Shown: positions 1 to 8,246, numbered from the stretch's first letter. The stretch is DNA of 64,000 nucleotides from Lysobacter capsici (GCF_018732085.1 NZ_CP076103.1:5084001-5148000); one strand, 5' to 3'. Notes: a model not told the origin generated them from the sequence alone. Translations and numbers: made by a program.

Positions 1-202
1 CGCCGGTCAACGAGGCGGCCGGCTCGCCCTTGCCCGAACCGCGACTGAGCAGTCGCCCCTGCGCATCGTGCAGGGCGCACTTGATCGTGACCAGGCCATG
101 GCCGAACTCACCGGTATCCGCGGTCCAGCCGCGCCGCGCGATGCAGGCGTGGATGATCCGGTTGGCCTCGTCCAGGCTGCGCTCTCGTTCGTACGGAATC
201 AT
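1..202 (-). CDS. YcaO-domain protein, N-terminal part (gene runs off the window)
   Basis: Only the first 67 codons lie in the window; the rest continues to the left of base 1. The translation begins MIPYERERSLDEANRII and, after a short alpha/beta stretch, shows RLLSRGSGKGEPAASLTG. This matches the glycine-rich G-KG segment near the start of YcaO domains, where a small-residue helix normally follows. YcaO enzymes use ATP to activate backbone amides, making azolines, thioamides or amidines on ribosomal peptides. The ATG at 202 has GAGG eight bases upstream. It lies 85 bases downstream of a 59-residue peptide gene on the same strand, so the two probably form an operon. The YcaO call is from motif and length only; the ATP-binding and C-terminal parts are not visible. 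Confidence 0.6.
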   Translation of the reverse strand, partial: MIPYERERSLDEANRIIHACIARRGWTADTGEFGHGLVTIKCALHDAQGRLLSRGSGKGEPAASLTG

Positions 203-287
203 TCCTTGTTCCTCGCCAATGGTGCATGCGGTGCATGAGAGCGAACGCATGACGCGCGACAGTGCGCGCGCCATGCGGGTTCAGCGC

Positions 288-467
288 TTACTTGGCGAAC
301 TCGTCCAGGAACGCCTGCTCCTGCGCGGTCGGCGCATTGAGCTCGCTCATCGCAACCTTGAAATCCACGCCGGACGCGGCGCTGCTGACGCGCAGCGCTT
401 CGGTGGCGGGGATGTACTTCGGCTTTTCGAGCACCGTCTTTTCGAAATCGAGGCGGGTAGCACCCAT
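288..467 (-). CDS. Small 59-residue peptide upstream of the YcaO gene, candidate RiPP precursor
   Basis: The ATG at 467 is preceded by a full AGGAGG seven bases away, the strongest ribosome binding site in this part of the window, so a short peptide is really expected here although a longer frame is open upstream. The 59-residue product starts MGATRLDFEKTVLEKP and ends AQEQAFLDEFAK. It has no signal peptide, no Cys and no transmembrane segment. The middle carries a Ser/Ala-rich SSAASG stretch, and the C-terminus is acidic and likely helical. Placement directly before a YcaO gene suggests a precursor peptide or a small partner protein. I know no family for it; with no Cys, any azole or thioamide would have to form at Ser/Thr or backbone positions. 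Confidence 0.6.
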   Translation of the reverse strand: MGATRLDFEKTVLEKPKYIPATEALRVSSAASGVDFKVAMSELNAPTAQEQAFLDEFAK

Positions 468-814
468 GACTAAACCTCCTGTTAGGTCGAAAGAGGCACG
501 GACGCGAACCGACGAGGCGTTGTCCACCAGGCTGCGGGCCGTCCCTGTGCCGCAGCCTGCGGCTGCGCGATCAGGGTTACCCGTTGCGACGGACACAGGT
601 CCATGAAACGCGTCACCAAACCGCGCAGCGACGACGCAACCGGGCGACGCGCGGCGTCGATCGCGGCAAATACGGTTCAAACCTGAAACATCGCGGGCGC
701 CTTATGTGCGCCAACGGCAATCCACGCATGGGCGCACACCGCGACGGATGTCTCAGTCGCGGCGCCCGGTCGATCGAGTGAACACGGCAGCGGCGAATGC
801 GGCTGCCGCGCAGA
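468..814. other. Intergenic stretch without a convincing gene
   Basis: This gap separates the peptide/YcaO pair from the end of the beta-lactamase-like gene. Open frames cross it but have poor codon bias and arginine-rich products. It must hold the promoter of the peptide gene; I could not pick out a clear -35/-10 pair. Confidence 0.4.
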
Positions 815-1639
815 TCACAGCACGTTGGCCGCGCGCAATTCGTTCGCGGCGAAGGTCGCCGCGGCGCCCTCGGGCAGGTTCAACGGACCGGTCACGCAGC
901 TGACGAACACGAACGAGCGCGTGCCGCGGGTGATCTGGCCGACCTGCCAGCGCACCGCTTCGTTGCCGGCCATCACCGCCGAGCCGCTCTTGGCGACCAC
1001 CGAAGTGTCGACGCGCGCGGGAAAACGCCCGATCGCGACCGCACCGTAATTGCCGATCATCGCCCCGGGCGGTTGCCGCAGGCCGGCGCGCACATCGGCC
1101 ATGGCCTGCTTGTTGACCGGCAACTGCTCGCTGAAGAAGCGGCGCAGGAACAGCATCTGTTCGTCCGGCGAAATCTGCAGCGAGCCGCCCATCCAGAAGG
1201 TCGAACCGCTGCTGGTGTCGGCGTTGCCGTAGTTGAAGCGGTTCATGTACTCGCGTTCGCGGGTGTCACCCAGGCGCTGGGCGATGAACTGGAAGTACTC
1301 GGTCGACGAATACATCAGCGCGGTGTCGAGCGAATGGGTGCCGCTGCCCGCGAGCGGCTGGCCGGCGCGCACGATGCTGCCGTCGAGCCCGGCCAGGGCG
1401 TGCGGAATGTCGAAGGTCGCCGCCGGCGTGACCCGGCGCTTGCAGGCCGGCGACGGGGTGCGGCGGATTTCGCCGGCGCTCAGGTCGTAGAGCAGGAAAC
1501 AAGCCTGGACCTTGGGCGGCTCGTCGGCGCCCGCGTCGGGCTCGATGTACGGATACGGCAGCCGGCTGGCCCGGTTCTGGGCGCTGGCGTTGAAGCCCAG
1601 CAACAGCAGGCTCAAAACGACGACGAATGAGGCTTTCAT
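815..1639 (-). CDS. Class D beta-lactamase (OXA)-like exported protein lacking the catalytic Ser-x-x-Lys
   Basis: The product has 274 residues with a signal peptide of about 20. Several class D landmarks are readable: the PAATFDIPHAL block where OXA enzymes have STFKIPN-type sequence, YFQFIAQRLG, NYGNADTS, the FW-GSLQISP block followed by FLRRFF, and a KSG triad replacing KTG. The catalytic tetrad is changed to Ala74-Thr-Phe-Asp77, so the acylating Ser and the carboxylated Lys are both gone. The second motif Ser-x-Val is also not intact. I infer a penicillin-binding-like fold without hydrolase activity, perhaps a binding or sensory protein in the periplasm. The ATG at 1639 has AAGGAG nine bases upstream and gives a clean signal peptide; upstream in-frame codons look noncoding. 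Confidence 0.8.
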   Translation of the reverse strand: MKASFVVVLSLLLLGFNASAQNRASRLPYPYIEPDAGADEPPKVQACFLLYDLSAGEIRRTPSPACKRRVTPAATFDIPHALAGLDGSIVRAGQPLAGSGTHSLDTALMYSSTEYFQFIAQRLGDTREREYMNRFNYGNADTSSGSTFWMGGSLQISPDEQMLFLRRFFSEQLPVNKQAMADVRAGLRQPPGAMIGNYGAVAIGRFPARVDTSVVAKSGSAVMAGNEAVRWQVGQITRGTRSFVFVSCVTGPLNLPEGAAATFAANELRAANVL

Positions 1640-1816
1640 GCCTGGACGACTCCTTAGCAGGAAGGGCGCGAGCGGCCGCAGGGGCCGTGGCGCACCTGCG
1701 CCGGCCTGCGTCCGTGCCGCGCGGACCGGACCAGAATGCCATGCCCGGCAGGCACATTCGACCGCGGTCGGCCGCAGTTTCCGTACCCGCCGACATACCA
1801 CCCGACTTGAGCGGCC

Positions 1817-1847
1817 TTGACCTGAAGCGGGCTTGAGGTCCTATGCT
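1817..1847 (+). promoter_or_regulatory. SoxR/MerR-type promoter-operator upstream of the ABC exporter
   Basis: A -35 TTGACC (1817-1822) and a -10 TATGCT (1842-1847) are separated by 19 bases, the long spacer typical of MerR-family activated promoters. Within it is a 22-bp inverted repeat (1819-1840) with arms GACCTGAAGC and GCTTGAGGTC around GG, close to the known SoxR box built on CCTCAAG/CTTGAGG. The site ends about 40 bases before the ABC transporter start. No MerR-family gene lies in the window. Confidence 0.7.
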
Positions 1848-1888
1848 CGCCTGCCCGATACCGCGCGAACCGCTTCGCGAAGGACCGC

Positions 1889-3781
1889 ATGTCCGCCACG
1901 CCACCGGTGGGTCCGCCCGCCGCCGAACCGCCCGCGGTCGATCCGACCGCCGTCGCTGCGCATTCCTCCGCCGACCCCGCCGCCACCAGCGCCGAGGTCA
2001 CCCCGCTCGCGCGCGCCGCCGGCCACCGCGGCGACTGGTCGGTGCTGACCGCGCTCGCGCCGTACCTGCGCCCCTACCTGGGCCGGATCGCGATCGCCCT
2101 GGCGATGGTATTCGCGGCCAAGCTGCTCAACCTGTACGTGCCGATGGCGCTCAAGCAGCTCATCGACCGCCTCAACGTACCGCTGACCCCGCTGCTGCTG
2201 CCGGTCGGCCTGCTGCTGTCCTACGGCGCCGCGCGCATCGGCGTGACCTTGTTCACCGAACTGCGCCAGGTGGTGTTCGCGCGGGTGATGGCGCGCACTT
2301 CGCGCCAAGTAACCTTGCAGGTGTTCCAGCATCTGCACGGACTGAGCCTGAAGTTCCACCTCGCCCGCCGCACCGGCGGCGTCGCCCGCGACGTCGAGCG
2401 CGGCGGCAGCGCGATCGCCGACCTGCTGGACTGGACGATCTACACGATCATCCCGGTGCTGCTCGAAGTGGCGATGGTCACCACCGTGCTGGTGTGGATC
2501 TACGACTGGCGCTTCGCCGCGATCGCGATCGCGACCTTGCTGCTGTACGGGCTGTGGACGTTCTCGGTGACCGAATGGCGCACGCGCTACTACCGCGCTC
2601 AGGTCGAGGCCGACACCCACGCCAACGAACGCGCGGTCGACTCGCTGCTCAATTACGAAACGGTCAAATACTTCAACAACGAAGACCACGAGGCCCGGCG
2701 CTACGACGACAACCTGCGCCAGCTGGAGAACGCCCAGGTCCTCTCGATCAAGACCCTGGCCGTGCTCAACCTCGGCCAGAGCCTGGTGGTCGCGCTCGGC
2801 GTGACCGCGATGATGTGGCTGGCCGCGCGCGGCGTGGCGCGCGGCGAGATGACGGTCGGCGACCTGGTGCTGGTCAATGCCTATCTGCTGCAGTTGTCGG
2901 CGCCGTTGTTCATGCTCGGCATGATGTACCGCGAAGTGAAGCAGGCGCTGACCAACATGGAGCGGCTGTTCGGCCTGCTCGACGAACGCCAGGACGTGCG
3001 CGACGCGCCCGATGCGCAGACCTTGGCCTCGGCGCGGCCGCGGGTGGCGTTCCGCAACGTGCGCTTCGGTTACGACCCGCGTCGCGAGATTCTGCAAGGC
3101 ATCGATTTCGACATCCCGGCCGGCGCCACCGTGGCCGTGGTCGGCCATTCGGGCTCGGGCAAATCGACCCTGGCGCGGTTGCTGTACCGCTTCTACGACG
3201 TCGACTCCGGCGCGATCGAGATCGAAGGCCACGACCTGCGTGCATTGACCCAGTCCTCGCTGCGCGGCGCGATCGGCATCGTCCCGCAGGACACCGTTCT
3301 GTTCAACGACAGCATCGGCTACAACATCCGCTACGGCCGGCCCGACGCCGACGACGCGCAGGTCGAGGCCGCCGCGCGCGCCGCGCACATCCACGATTTC
3401 ATCGTCGGCCTGCCCGACGGTTACGACACGCCGGTGGGCGAACGCGGGCTCAAGCTGTCGGGCGGCGAAAAACAGCGCGTGGCGATCGCGCGCGCCCTGC
3501 TCAAGAACCCGTCGATCCTGATCTTCGACGAAGCCACCTCGGCCCTGGACTCCAAGTCCGAGCGCGCGATCCAGTCCGAACTCGACCGGCTCGCGGTCGG
3601 CCGCACCACGTTGGTGATCGCGCACCGGCTGTCGACGGTGATGGATGCCGACCAGATATTGGTCATGGACGCCGGCCGCATCCTCGAACGCGGCACCCAT
3701 TCGCAGTTGCTGGCGAAGAACGGCATCTACGCGCAGATGTGGGAGTTGCAGCAGCGCCAGGCCGACGAGGTCGTCGTGTAG
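1889..3781 (+). CDS. Atm1-type ABC exporter, fused permease and ATPase
   Basis: This 630-residue half-transporter has a membrane domain over about residues 50-350 and one ATPase domain. It shows Walker A GHSGSGKST near residue 418, signature LSGGEKQR near 523, and Walker B followed by DEATSALD near 546. The NYETVKYFNNE segment in the membrane domain is characteristic of the Atm1/ABCB7/HMT1 family, which exports glutathione-linked species and helps with metal and electrophile stress. It would work as an inner-membrane homodimer. The N-terminus is a Pro/Ala-rich cytosolic extension. The start has GAAGGACC just upstream. The SoxR-like site in front predicts induction by redox-cycling compounds, in keeping with an efflux or detoxification role. 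Confidence 0.92.
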   Translation: MSATPPVGPPAAEPPAVDPTAVAAHSSADPAATSAEVTPLARAAGHRGDWSVLTALAPYLRPYLGRIAIALAMVFAAKLLNLYVPMALKQLIDRLNVPLTPLLLPVGLLLSYGAARIGVTLFTELRQVVFARVMARTSRQVTLQVFQHLHGLSLKFHLARRTGGVARDVERGGSAIADLLDWTIYTIIPVLLEVAMVTTVLVWIYDWRFAAIAIATLLLYGLWTFSVTEWRTRYYRAQVEADTHANERAVDSLLNYETVKYFNNEDHEARRYDDNLRQLENAQVLSIKTLAVLNLGQSLVVALGVTAMMWLAARGVARGEMTVGDLVLVNAYLLQLSAPLFMLGMMYREVKQALTNMERLFGLLDERQDVRDAPDAQTLASARPRVAFRNVRFGYDPRREILQGIDFDIPAGATVAVVGHSGSGKSTLARLLYRFYDVDSGAIEIEGHDLRALTQSSLRGAIGIVPQDTVLFNDSIGYNIRYGRPDADDAQVEAAARAAHIHDFIVGLPDGYDTPVGERGLKLSGGEKQRVAIARALLKNPSILIFDEATSALDSKSERAIQSELDRLAVGRTTLVIAHRLSTVMDADQILVMDAGRILERGTHSQLLAKNGIYAQMWELQQRQADEVVV

Positions 3782-3791
3782 CCACACCGGC

Positions 3792-4199
3792 CCTGCAGGA
3801 GCGGCGCGAGCCGCGACCGCGACCTCTCGATAACGGCGCAAGCGATGTTTCGCGGTCGCGGCTTGCGCCGCTCCTACAGTCGGGCACCGCTCAACCCGAT
3901 CGCCTGCGACAACGCCAAACCATCCAATCGGCGCATAACCTCATGCAACCCCCTGTAGGAGCGGCGCAAGCAGCGACCGCGACCTCTCGGTAACGGCGCA
4001 AGCGATGTTTCGCGGTCGCGGCTTGCGCCGCTCCTACAGTCGGACACCACCCAACCCGATCGCGTGCGACAACGCCAAACGATCAAATCGGCGTATGACC
4101 TCATGCAATCCCCTGCAGGAGCGGCGTGAGCCGCGATCGCGACCTCTCGGCCACGGCGCAAGCGATGTTTCGCGGTCGCGGCTTGCGCCGCTCCTACAG
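3792..4199. repeat. Tandem array: three palindromic units at 160-bp spacing
   Basis: Three nearly identical 88-base palindromic units lie at 3792-3879, 3952-4039 and 4112-4199. Each begins CCTGYAGGAGCGGCG and ends with its inverse CGCCGCTCCTACAG, with arms around GCAAGCGATGTTTCGC. The 72-base spacers between them are also conserved, so the period is exactly 160 bases. The array fills the gap between the convergent ABC exporter and acetyltransferase genes, where it could also end transcription from both sides. A related half unit is at 40170-40200 and a related array at 62673-63160. Confidence 0.9.
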
Positions 4200-4218
4200 T
4201 CGAAGGCTCGCTAGCGAA

Positions 4219-4746
4219 TCAGGGCGCCGCCGGCGACTCCCAGATCATGTACACATCCGCCCGCTGGTAATGCGAGCCCGGACGCGGCGCGGGGTGATGG
4301 CGAAACCCGACGCTTTCGTACAGCTTCAACGCCGGGCCCAGGCGATGGCTCGATTCGAGGAACAATTCGCGTCCGCCCATGTCCTGGAACGCGGCGATTG
4401 CCCCGGCCATCAACTTGCGGCCGATGCCGCCGCCGCGCAGGCCGGGCTCGACCGCCATCTTGGTCAGCTCGACCAGCCCGTCGTCGTAACGCAGCAGCGC
4501 CACCGTGCCGAGCGCGCGATCGGCATCGTCGACCGCGAACAGCACGCGCCCGCCGCCGGCGAGCAGATGGGTTTCCGGATCGTTGAGCACTTCGCGATCG
4601 ATCGGCTCGACCACGAACCAGCGCTCAAGCCATTCAATGTTGAGACGGGCGAAATCGCCGCGCCAGCGCGGCTGGAAATCGACGATGCGGACATTGCCGA
4701 CGATTTCGATCGGCGGCGTATCGGAGTGGGAGGCGGAGTGGTTCAT
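4219..4746 (-). CDS. GNAT-family N-acetyltransferase
   Basis: The 175-residue product carries the GNAT core: VELTKMAVEPGLRGGGIGRKLM, where the R-x-x-G-x-G/A acetyl-CoA loop is GLRGGGIG, followed by a helix and ALKLYESVGF near the C-terminus. This group resembles single-domain acetyltransferases acting on small molecules or amino acids. The substrate cannot be told from sequence. The start at 4746 is chosen because upstream codons lose coding bias; the ribosome site (GAGG, close to the ATG) is weak. It is a single gene, convergent with the ABC exporter across the repeat array. Confidence 0.85.
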   Translation of the reverse strand: MNHSASHSDTPPIEIVGNVRIVDFQPRWRGDFARLNIEWLERWFVVEPIDREVLNDPETHLLAGGGRVLFAVDDADRALGTVALLRYDDGLVELTKMAVEPGLRGGGIGRKLMAGAIAAFQDMGGRELFLESSHRLGPALKLYESVGFRHHPAPRPGSHYQRADVYMIWESPAAP

Positions 4747-4975
4747 ACCTCGATGATAGCCGCGTCGGCTGCGGCTGGACGCAGTACCAAAGTCGTATCC
4801 AAAAACTGCGGCCGCCACCTGGGCGGGAGGCGCCGTTTCGGCGGACGAAGAAGCATCGCCGATCCGTCTGAGCAGATTCCAAACCAGCGCAATGCACGTC
4901 GGCAAGAAGCCGGCGCCGGAACGAAAACGGCGACCTCGCGGCCGCCGTATTTGTCGCGAACGCTACCCGCACGAC

Positions 4976-5653
4976 TCAGTCGCGCTTGGCCTCGCGGGTG
5001 GCCGGCTTGCCCTGGCGCTTGGCGGCGCCCTCGCTCGCGGCATGGCTTTTAGCGGCCGCACCCTTGGCCTTGCCCGTCTCGGCTTTGCCTTTGTCGGCCT
5101 TGCCCTTCTCGGCTTTGGCCACGACCGGCGCCTTCGGCGGCGGGTAATCGCGGTACGGCCGATTGGGGAAATCGCGGTGCAGTTCGGTATCGATCGTGAT
5201 CGGCCGGCCCCAGCGATCGTAGGTCGGCACGAAACCGCGCTTGAGCCGATGGAACTCCGCCGAGCCCGGTTTCACGCCCAGCCGCTGCGCGACCTCGCCC
5301 CAGCCCTGGCCATGCTCGCGATCCCATTCGTCGACCACATAGCGGCACGGCCGGCCCAGCACCTGCGCGATCGCGCAGGCGTAGTACACGTCGCCCGGCG
5401 TCCAGTGGCGTTGATCGAGCAGATCGCCGACCAGTTCGCGCGGCGCGCCGTAGTAACGCACCATCTCGTCGACGAAGGGTTCGCGATAACGCGCGGCGTA
5501 GCGGCTGATATCGCCGAGCCACACGTCCACCCAGACATCGCCGCTGCGCGGGTCCCAGCCCGCCGGCAGCTCCTGCGCCTGCGCCGGCGTGCCGAGCAAC
5601 GCGGCGACCGACGCGGCCAAGGCGAAGAATCGGGTCTTGAGCTTGTCGGTCAT
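4976..5653 (-). CDS. Exported hypothetical protein with a Lys/Ala-rich tail
   Basis: The 225-residue product has a signal peptide of about 26 residues ending AQAQ. A globular region (about 27-165) is rich in Trp, Tyr and Asp, with short motifs such as DVWVDVWLGDI and TPGDVYYACAIAQ. The last 60 residues are a low-complexity Lys/Ala/Gly segment made of repeated KAEKGKADKGKAETGKA-like units. The basic tail might contact nucleic acid, phospholipid or cell-wall polymers. I recognise no catalytic motif. AGGAG sits at a proper distance before the ATG. Confidence 0.75.
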   Translation of the reverse strand: MTDKLKTRFFALAASVAALLGTPAQAQELPAGWDPRSGDVWVDVWLGDISRYAARYREPFVDEMVRYYGAPRELVGDLLDQRHWTPGDVYYACAIAQVLGRPCRYVVDEWDREHGQGWGEVAQRLGVKPGSAEFHRLKRGFVPTYDRWGRPITIDTELHRDFPNRPYRDYPPPKAPVVAKAEKGKADKGKAETGKAKGAAAKSHAASEGAAKRQGKPATREAKRD

Positions 5654-5841
5654 GGCGGGCTCCTGGGACGGTCCGGCGCGAGTGGCGGTCCGGGTCGTCT
5701 AGAACGTTGGGACCGGCCGGCCCGGATCAAAGCGCGGCGCGCATCGCTATTCATTCGGCAGCCACCTCGACGATGCGCGCGCGATCGTCGTGGCGACGGC
5801 AGCGGCCCCGGCGCTCAGGCCGCGGCCGCGCCGGGTTTGGC

Positions 5842-6315
5842 TCATCGCGAAATGGTGAACTTGCCGAAGGCCACGCCGAGGTCCCAGCCCTGGCCGGTGC
5901 CGGCCAGGGCCAGCGACACATCGCCCTTGGTCATGACCTGGGCCTTGCTCGACTTGGACGCGCCGGCGTGGGCTTCGGCGGTGGCGTAGCTGCCCAGGGT
6001 GTCGTTGAGGTTGTGGACGCCTGCGAATTCGCCGGTGCCGTGATCGATGCGCGACTTGCCCACGGTCAGCCCGCCGCCCTTGGCGCTGATCTTCACCGAC
6101 GCGCTCTGGCCGTTGCTGCAGCTGATGGTGCCGCGGCCGGAGGAGGTCTTGTAGAACACCGACCAGCCGGACATCGAGAACTTGAGCTTGCAGGTGATGG
6201 TGTCGCGCGCCGATGCGGCGCCCGGCAGGCCGATCGCGGCCAGCAGCAGGGCGGCCAGGATCATGCGATGCGGGCCACGGGCGGAAGGGACGGCGGATGC
6301 GGCGATGGAACGCAT
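5842..6315 (-). CDS. Exported hypothetical protein, 157 residues
   Basis: The first 36 residues form a signal peptide, with a second possible start at residue 18 giving a more compact one. The mature part is Gly/Ser-rich and beta-predicted, beginning DTITCKLKFSMSG and ending AFGKFTISR. Two Cys could form a disulfide. It loosely resembles small secreted beta proteins of the DUF992 type, but I am not sure. GAGG lies five bases before the chosen ATG. The neighbouring genes on the same strand are also small exported proteins, each apparently with its own promoter. Confidence 0.7.
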   Translation of the reverse strand: MRSIAASAVPSARGPHRMILAALLLAAIGLPGAASARDTITCKLKFSMSGWSVFYKTSSGRGTISCSNGQSASVKISAKGGGLTVGKSRIDHGTGEFAGVHNLNDTLGSYATAEAHAGASKSSKAQVMTKGDVSLALAGTGQGWDLGVAFGKFTISR

Positions 6316-6538
6316 GGCGGACCTCGAGGCGGAATCGTTCGGGGTGGAATCAGGGAACGCCGTAGCACGGCGCCGGGAAGCGGCAGGCTACCATCCGGCG
6401 CCGCACAAATCAGACGCAAAGGCGACCGGCCGATTACCGCATCGCGGCGAAGCCGACGCGGCCATCAGTACGCGGCCGACCCAAGTGCAGACGGCGCCCA
6501 AGGGCGCCGTCGTACATACACCGTCTGGCGGTCGACAA

Positions 6539-7030
6539 TCAATCGTCGTGGCGATCGCGCCAGCGGCCGTTGTCGTGGCGGCCGCGATGGTCGTCGCGAT
6601 CATGACGGTCGTAGCGGTCGTAGCGGTCGTAGTGACGGTAATCGTCGCGGCGATCGCGGCGCGCATCGTAGTAAGTCACGCGGCACTTGCCGTGGCGGTT
6701 GCAATCGCGGTCGTAGTAGCGATTGTTGTTGTAACCGTTGTTGTAGCCGTAATAACGCGGCGGCGGGGCCGGACGATAGCCGACGTAGCGCGGGACGTTG
6801 CGGTAATAGGTCGGGCGGCCCCAGCGGTCGTTGACCACGATCAGCCGATCGGCGTAGCCGTAATTGCCGTAGCGGTAGTACGGCGTGTTGTTGCGCACGA
6901 TGACGTCGGCGATGTCGACGATCACGCGGGCCAGCTGATCATCGGCGCGGGCCGGCGCCGGCACCATCGCCACCGCGCCCAAACCCAGGGCGAGTACGAC
7001 GGGGGCAAGCCAGCGGGACAAGGCGGTCAT
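6539..7030 (-). CDS. Exported Tyr/Asp/Arg-rich low-complexity protein
   Basis: The 163-residue product has a signal peptide of about 29 residues ending ARADD. It is followed by a short ordered part (DQLARVIVDIADVIVRNN) and then a long segment dominated by Tyr, Arg, Asn, Asp and His. The C-terminal third is built from degenerate RYDRYDRYDRHDRDD-type repeats, visible at DNA level as repeated GTCGTAGCG units. Such compositions occur in secreted proteins that bind metals or polyanions, but no function can be assigned. The upstream region has AGGAG close to the ATG. Confidence 0.7.
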   Translation of the reverse strand: MTALSRWLAPVVLALGLGAVAMVPAPARADDQLARVIVDIADVIVRNNTPYYRYGNYGYADRLIVVNDRWGRPTYYRNVPRYVGYRPAPPPRYYGYNNGYNNNRYYDRDCNRHGKCRVTYYDARRDRRDDYRHYDRYDRYDRHDRDDHRGRHDNGRWRDRHDD

Positions 7031-7194
7031 GGCGGGTCTCCTGAGAAGCCTGCATCGTCGGCAGGCACGCTGCGACTGTGAGCCTGCGACAGTGAACCGG
7101 TTTTTAATGATTCGCCCCCGCGCCGACGCCGCTCAGCCGGCGTTGCCGTGGCCGCGCGCCGGTACGCGACCGGCGCCAGGCGATTCCGCGCAGG

Positions 7195-7950
7195 TCAGGC
7201 CGCCGCGACCCGCGCCAGTTCGCGCACCGCTTGCGGCAGGTCGGCGGCTTGGTCGACCCGGCGCAGCCGCGGCGCATCGGCGGCGATCTCGGCCTCGTTC
7301 TCGTGCGCCCAGGTGGTGTGGTACGGGATGTGGATGCCCCAACCGCCGAGCGCGAGCACCGGCGCGATGTCCGAACGCAGCGAATTGCCGATCATCACGA
7401 AGCGCTGGGCCGGCAGGTCGAACACGCGCAGCAGCCGCGCATAGGTCTGGGTGTCTTTCTCGCTGACGATCTCGATGCGCCGGAACAGGTCGGCCAGGCC
7501 GCACTGGCGGACCTTGGCTTCCTGGTGGAACAGGTCGCCCTTGGTGATCAGCACCACCTCGAACTCGGCGGCGATCTGCGCCACCGCCTCGGGAATGCCG
7601 GGCAGCATTTCGACCGGATGACGCAGCAGGTCCTTGCCGAGTTCGACGATGCGGTGCAGATCGGCGGCGCTGATGCGCTCGCCGGTGATCTCGACCGCGG
7701 CCTCGATCATCGACAGCACCATGCCTTTTACGCCATAGCCGAAGATGCCGATGTTGCGTTTCTCGATCTCGTACAGGCGCTCGTGCAGGCGCGCATCGCG
7801 CAGGTCGACATAGCCGCCGACGATGCGTTCGAAATCGAGCTGGGCCTGATCGAAGTAGTCCTGACTGCGCCAGAGGGTGTCGTCGGCATCGAAACCGATC
7901 ATGCGGATACGCGAATCCGCCACGGGGGTACGGGAGTTCATGGGCGGCAT
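7195..7950 (-). CDS. HAD-superfamily hydrolase
   Basis: The 251-residue product shows motif I FDADDTLW near residue 20, motif II ITKG, the Lys-containing segment near SEKD, and motif III/IV GNSLRSDIAP. A helical cap sits between motifs I and II. These features fit a HAD phosphatase of the YjjG/Gph type acting on small phosphorylated metabolites. The Met at 7941 is an alternative start four codons downstream and fits family length equally well. It is transcribed alone, ending close to the small secreted-protein gene. Confidence 0.88.
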   Translation of the reverse strand: MPPMNSRTPVADSRIRMIGFDADDTLWRSQDYFDQAQLDFERIVGGYVDLRDARLHERLYEIEKRNIGIFGYGVKGMVLSMIEAAVEITGERISAADLHRIVELGKDLLRHPVEMLPGIPEAVAQIAAEFEVVLITKGDLFHQEAKVRQCGLADLFRRIEIVSEKDTQTYARLLRVFDLPAQRFVMIGNSLRSDIAPVLALGGWGIHIPYHTTWAHENEAEIAADAPRLRRVDQAADLPQAVRELARVAAA

Positions 7951-8063
7951 TATGCGCCCGCGCGCATTGCAGCGGTTGCCGAGTTGACGCCCGGATCGCG
8001 GTCATCCCCGCTAAGCGATGCCCGACGATTGCGATAAGCGAGGACTCATCGCCACCCCAAGCC

Positions 8064-8098
8064 GGGTTCCCCCCCTTTGCAAAGGGGGGCCAGGGGAG
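8064..8098. repeat. Short C/G-run palindrome (CCCCCTTTGCAAAGGGGG)
   Basis: A perfect inverted repeat with CCCCCTTT and AAAGGGGG arms is followed by GGCCAGGGGAGATTTGC. The same kind of element lies at 48466-48503 (TAGCCCCCCTTTTTCAAAGG). These belong to the common proteobacterial family of C-run intergenic palindromes. Confidence 0.75.
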
Positions 8099-8174
8099 AT
8101 TTGCTTTTGCCGCTGCCCTTGACCACAAAAGCCAGCAGCCAAAACGAATCGTAGCCTCGGCTGACCCGAGCCGC

Positions 8175-8203
8175 AAAAAAAGAGGGCGGCCGAAGCCGCC
8201 CTC
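8175..8203 (-). terminator. Rho-independent terminator of the EF-hand gene
   Basis: On the minus strand a 9-bp stem GAGGGCGGC/GCCGCCCTC with a four-base loop is followed at once by a run of seven T. It lies about 45 bases past the stop codon of the EF-hand protein gene, as expected for an intrinsic terminator. Confidence 0.85.
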
Positions 8204-8246
8204 CCCACAACGCAGGTAAAACCTACACCCCAAGGGCGCGACTGGA

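Noticed and set aside
1841..3841. Minus-strand open frame of 666 codons opposite the ABC exporter
   Set aside because: It is rich in His, Arg, Gln and Asp-Arg pairs with poor codon bias, and lies wholly opposite a clear ABC exporter. It is an antisense shadow.
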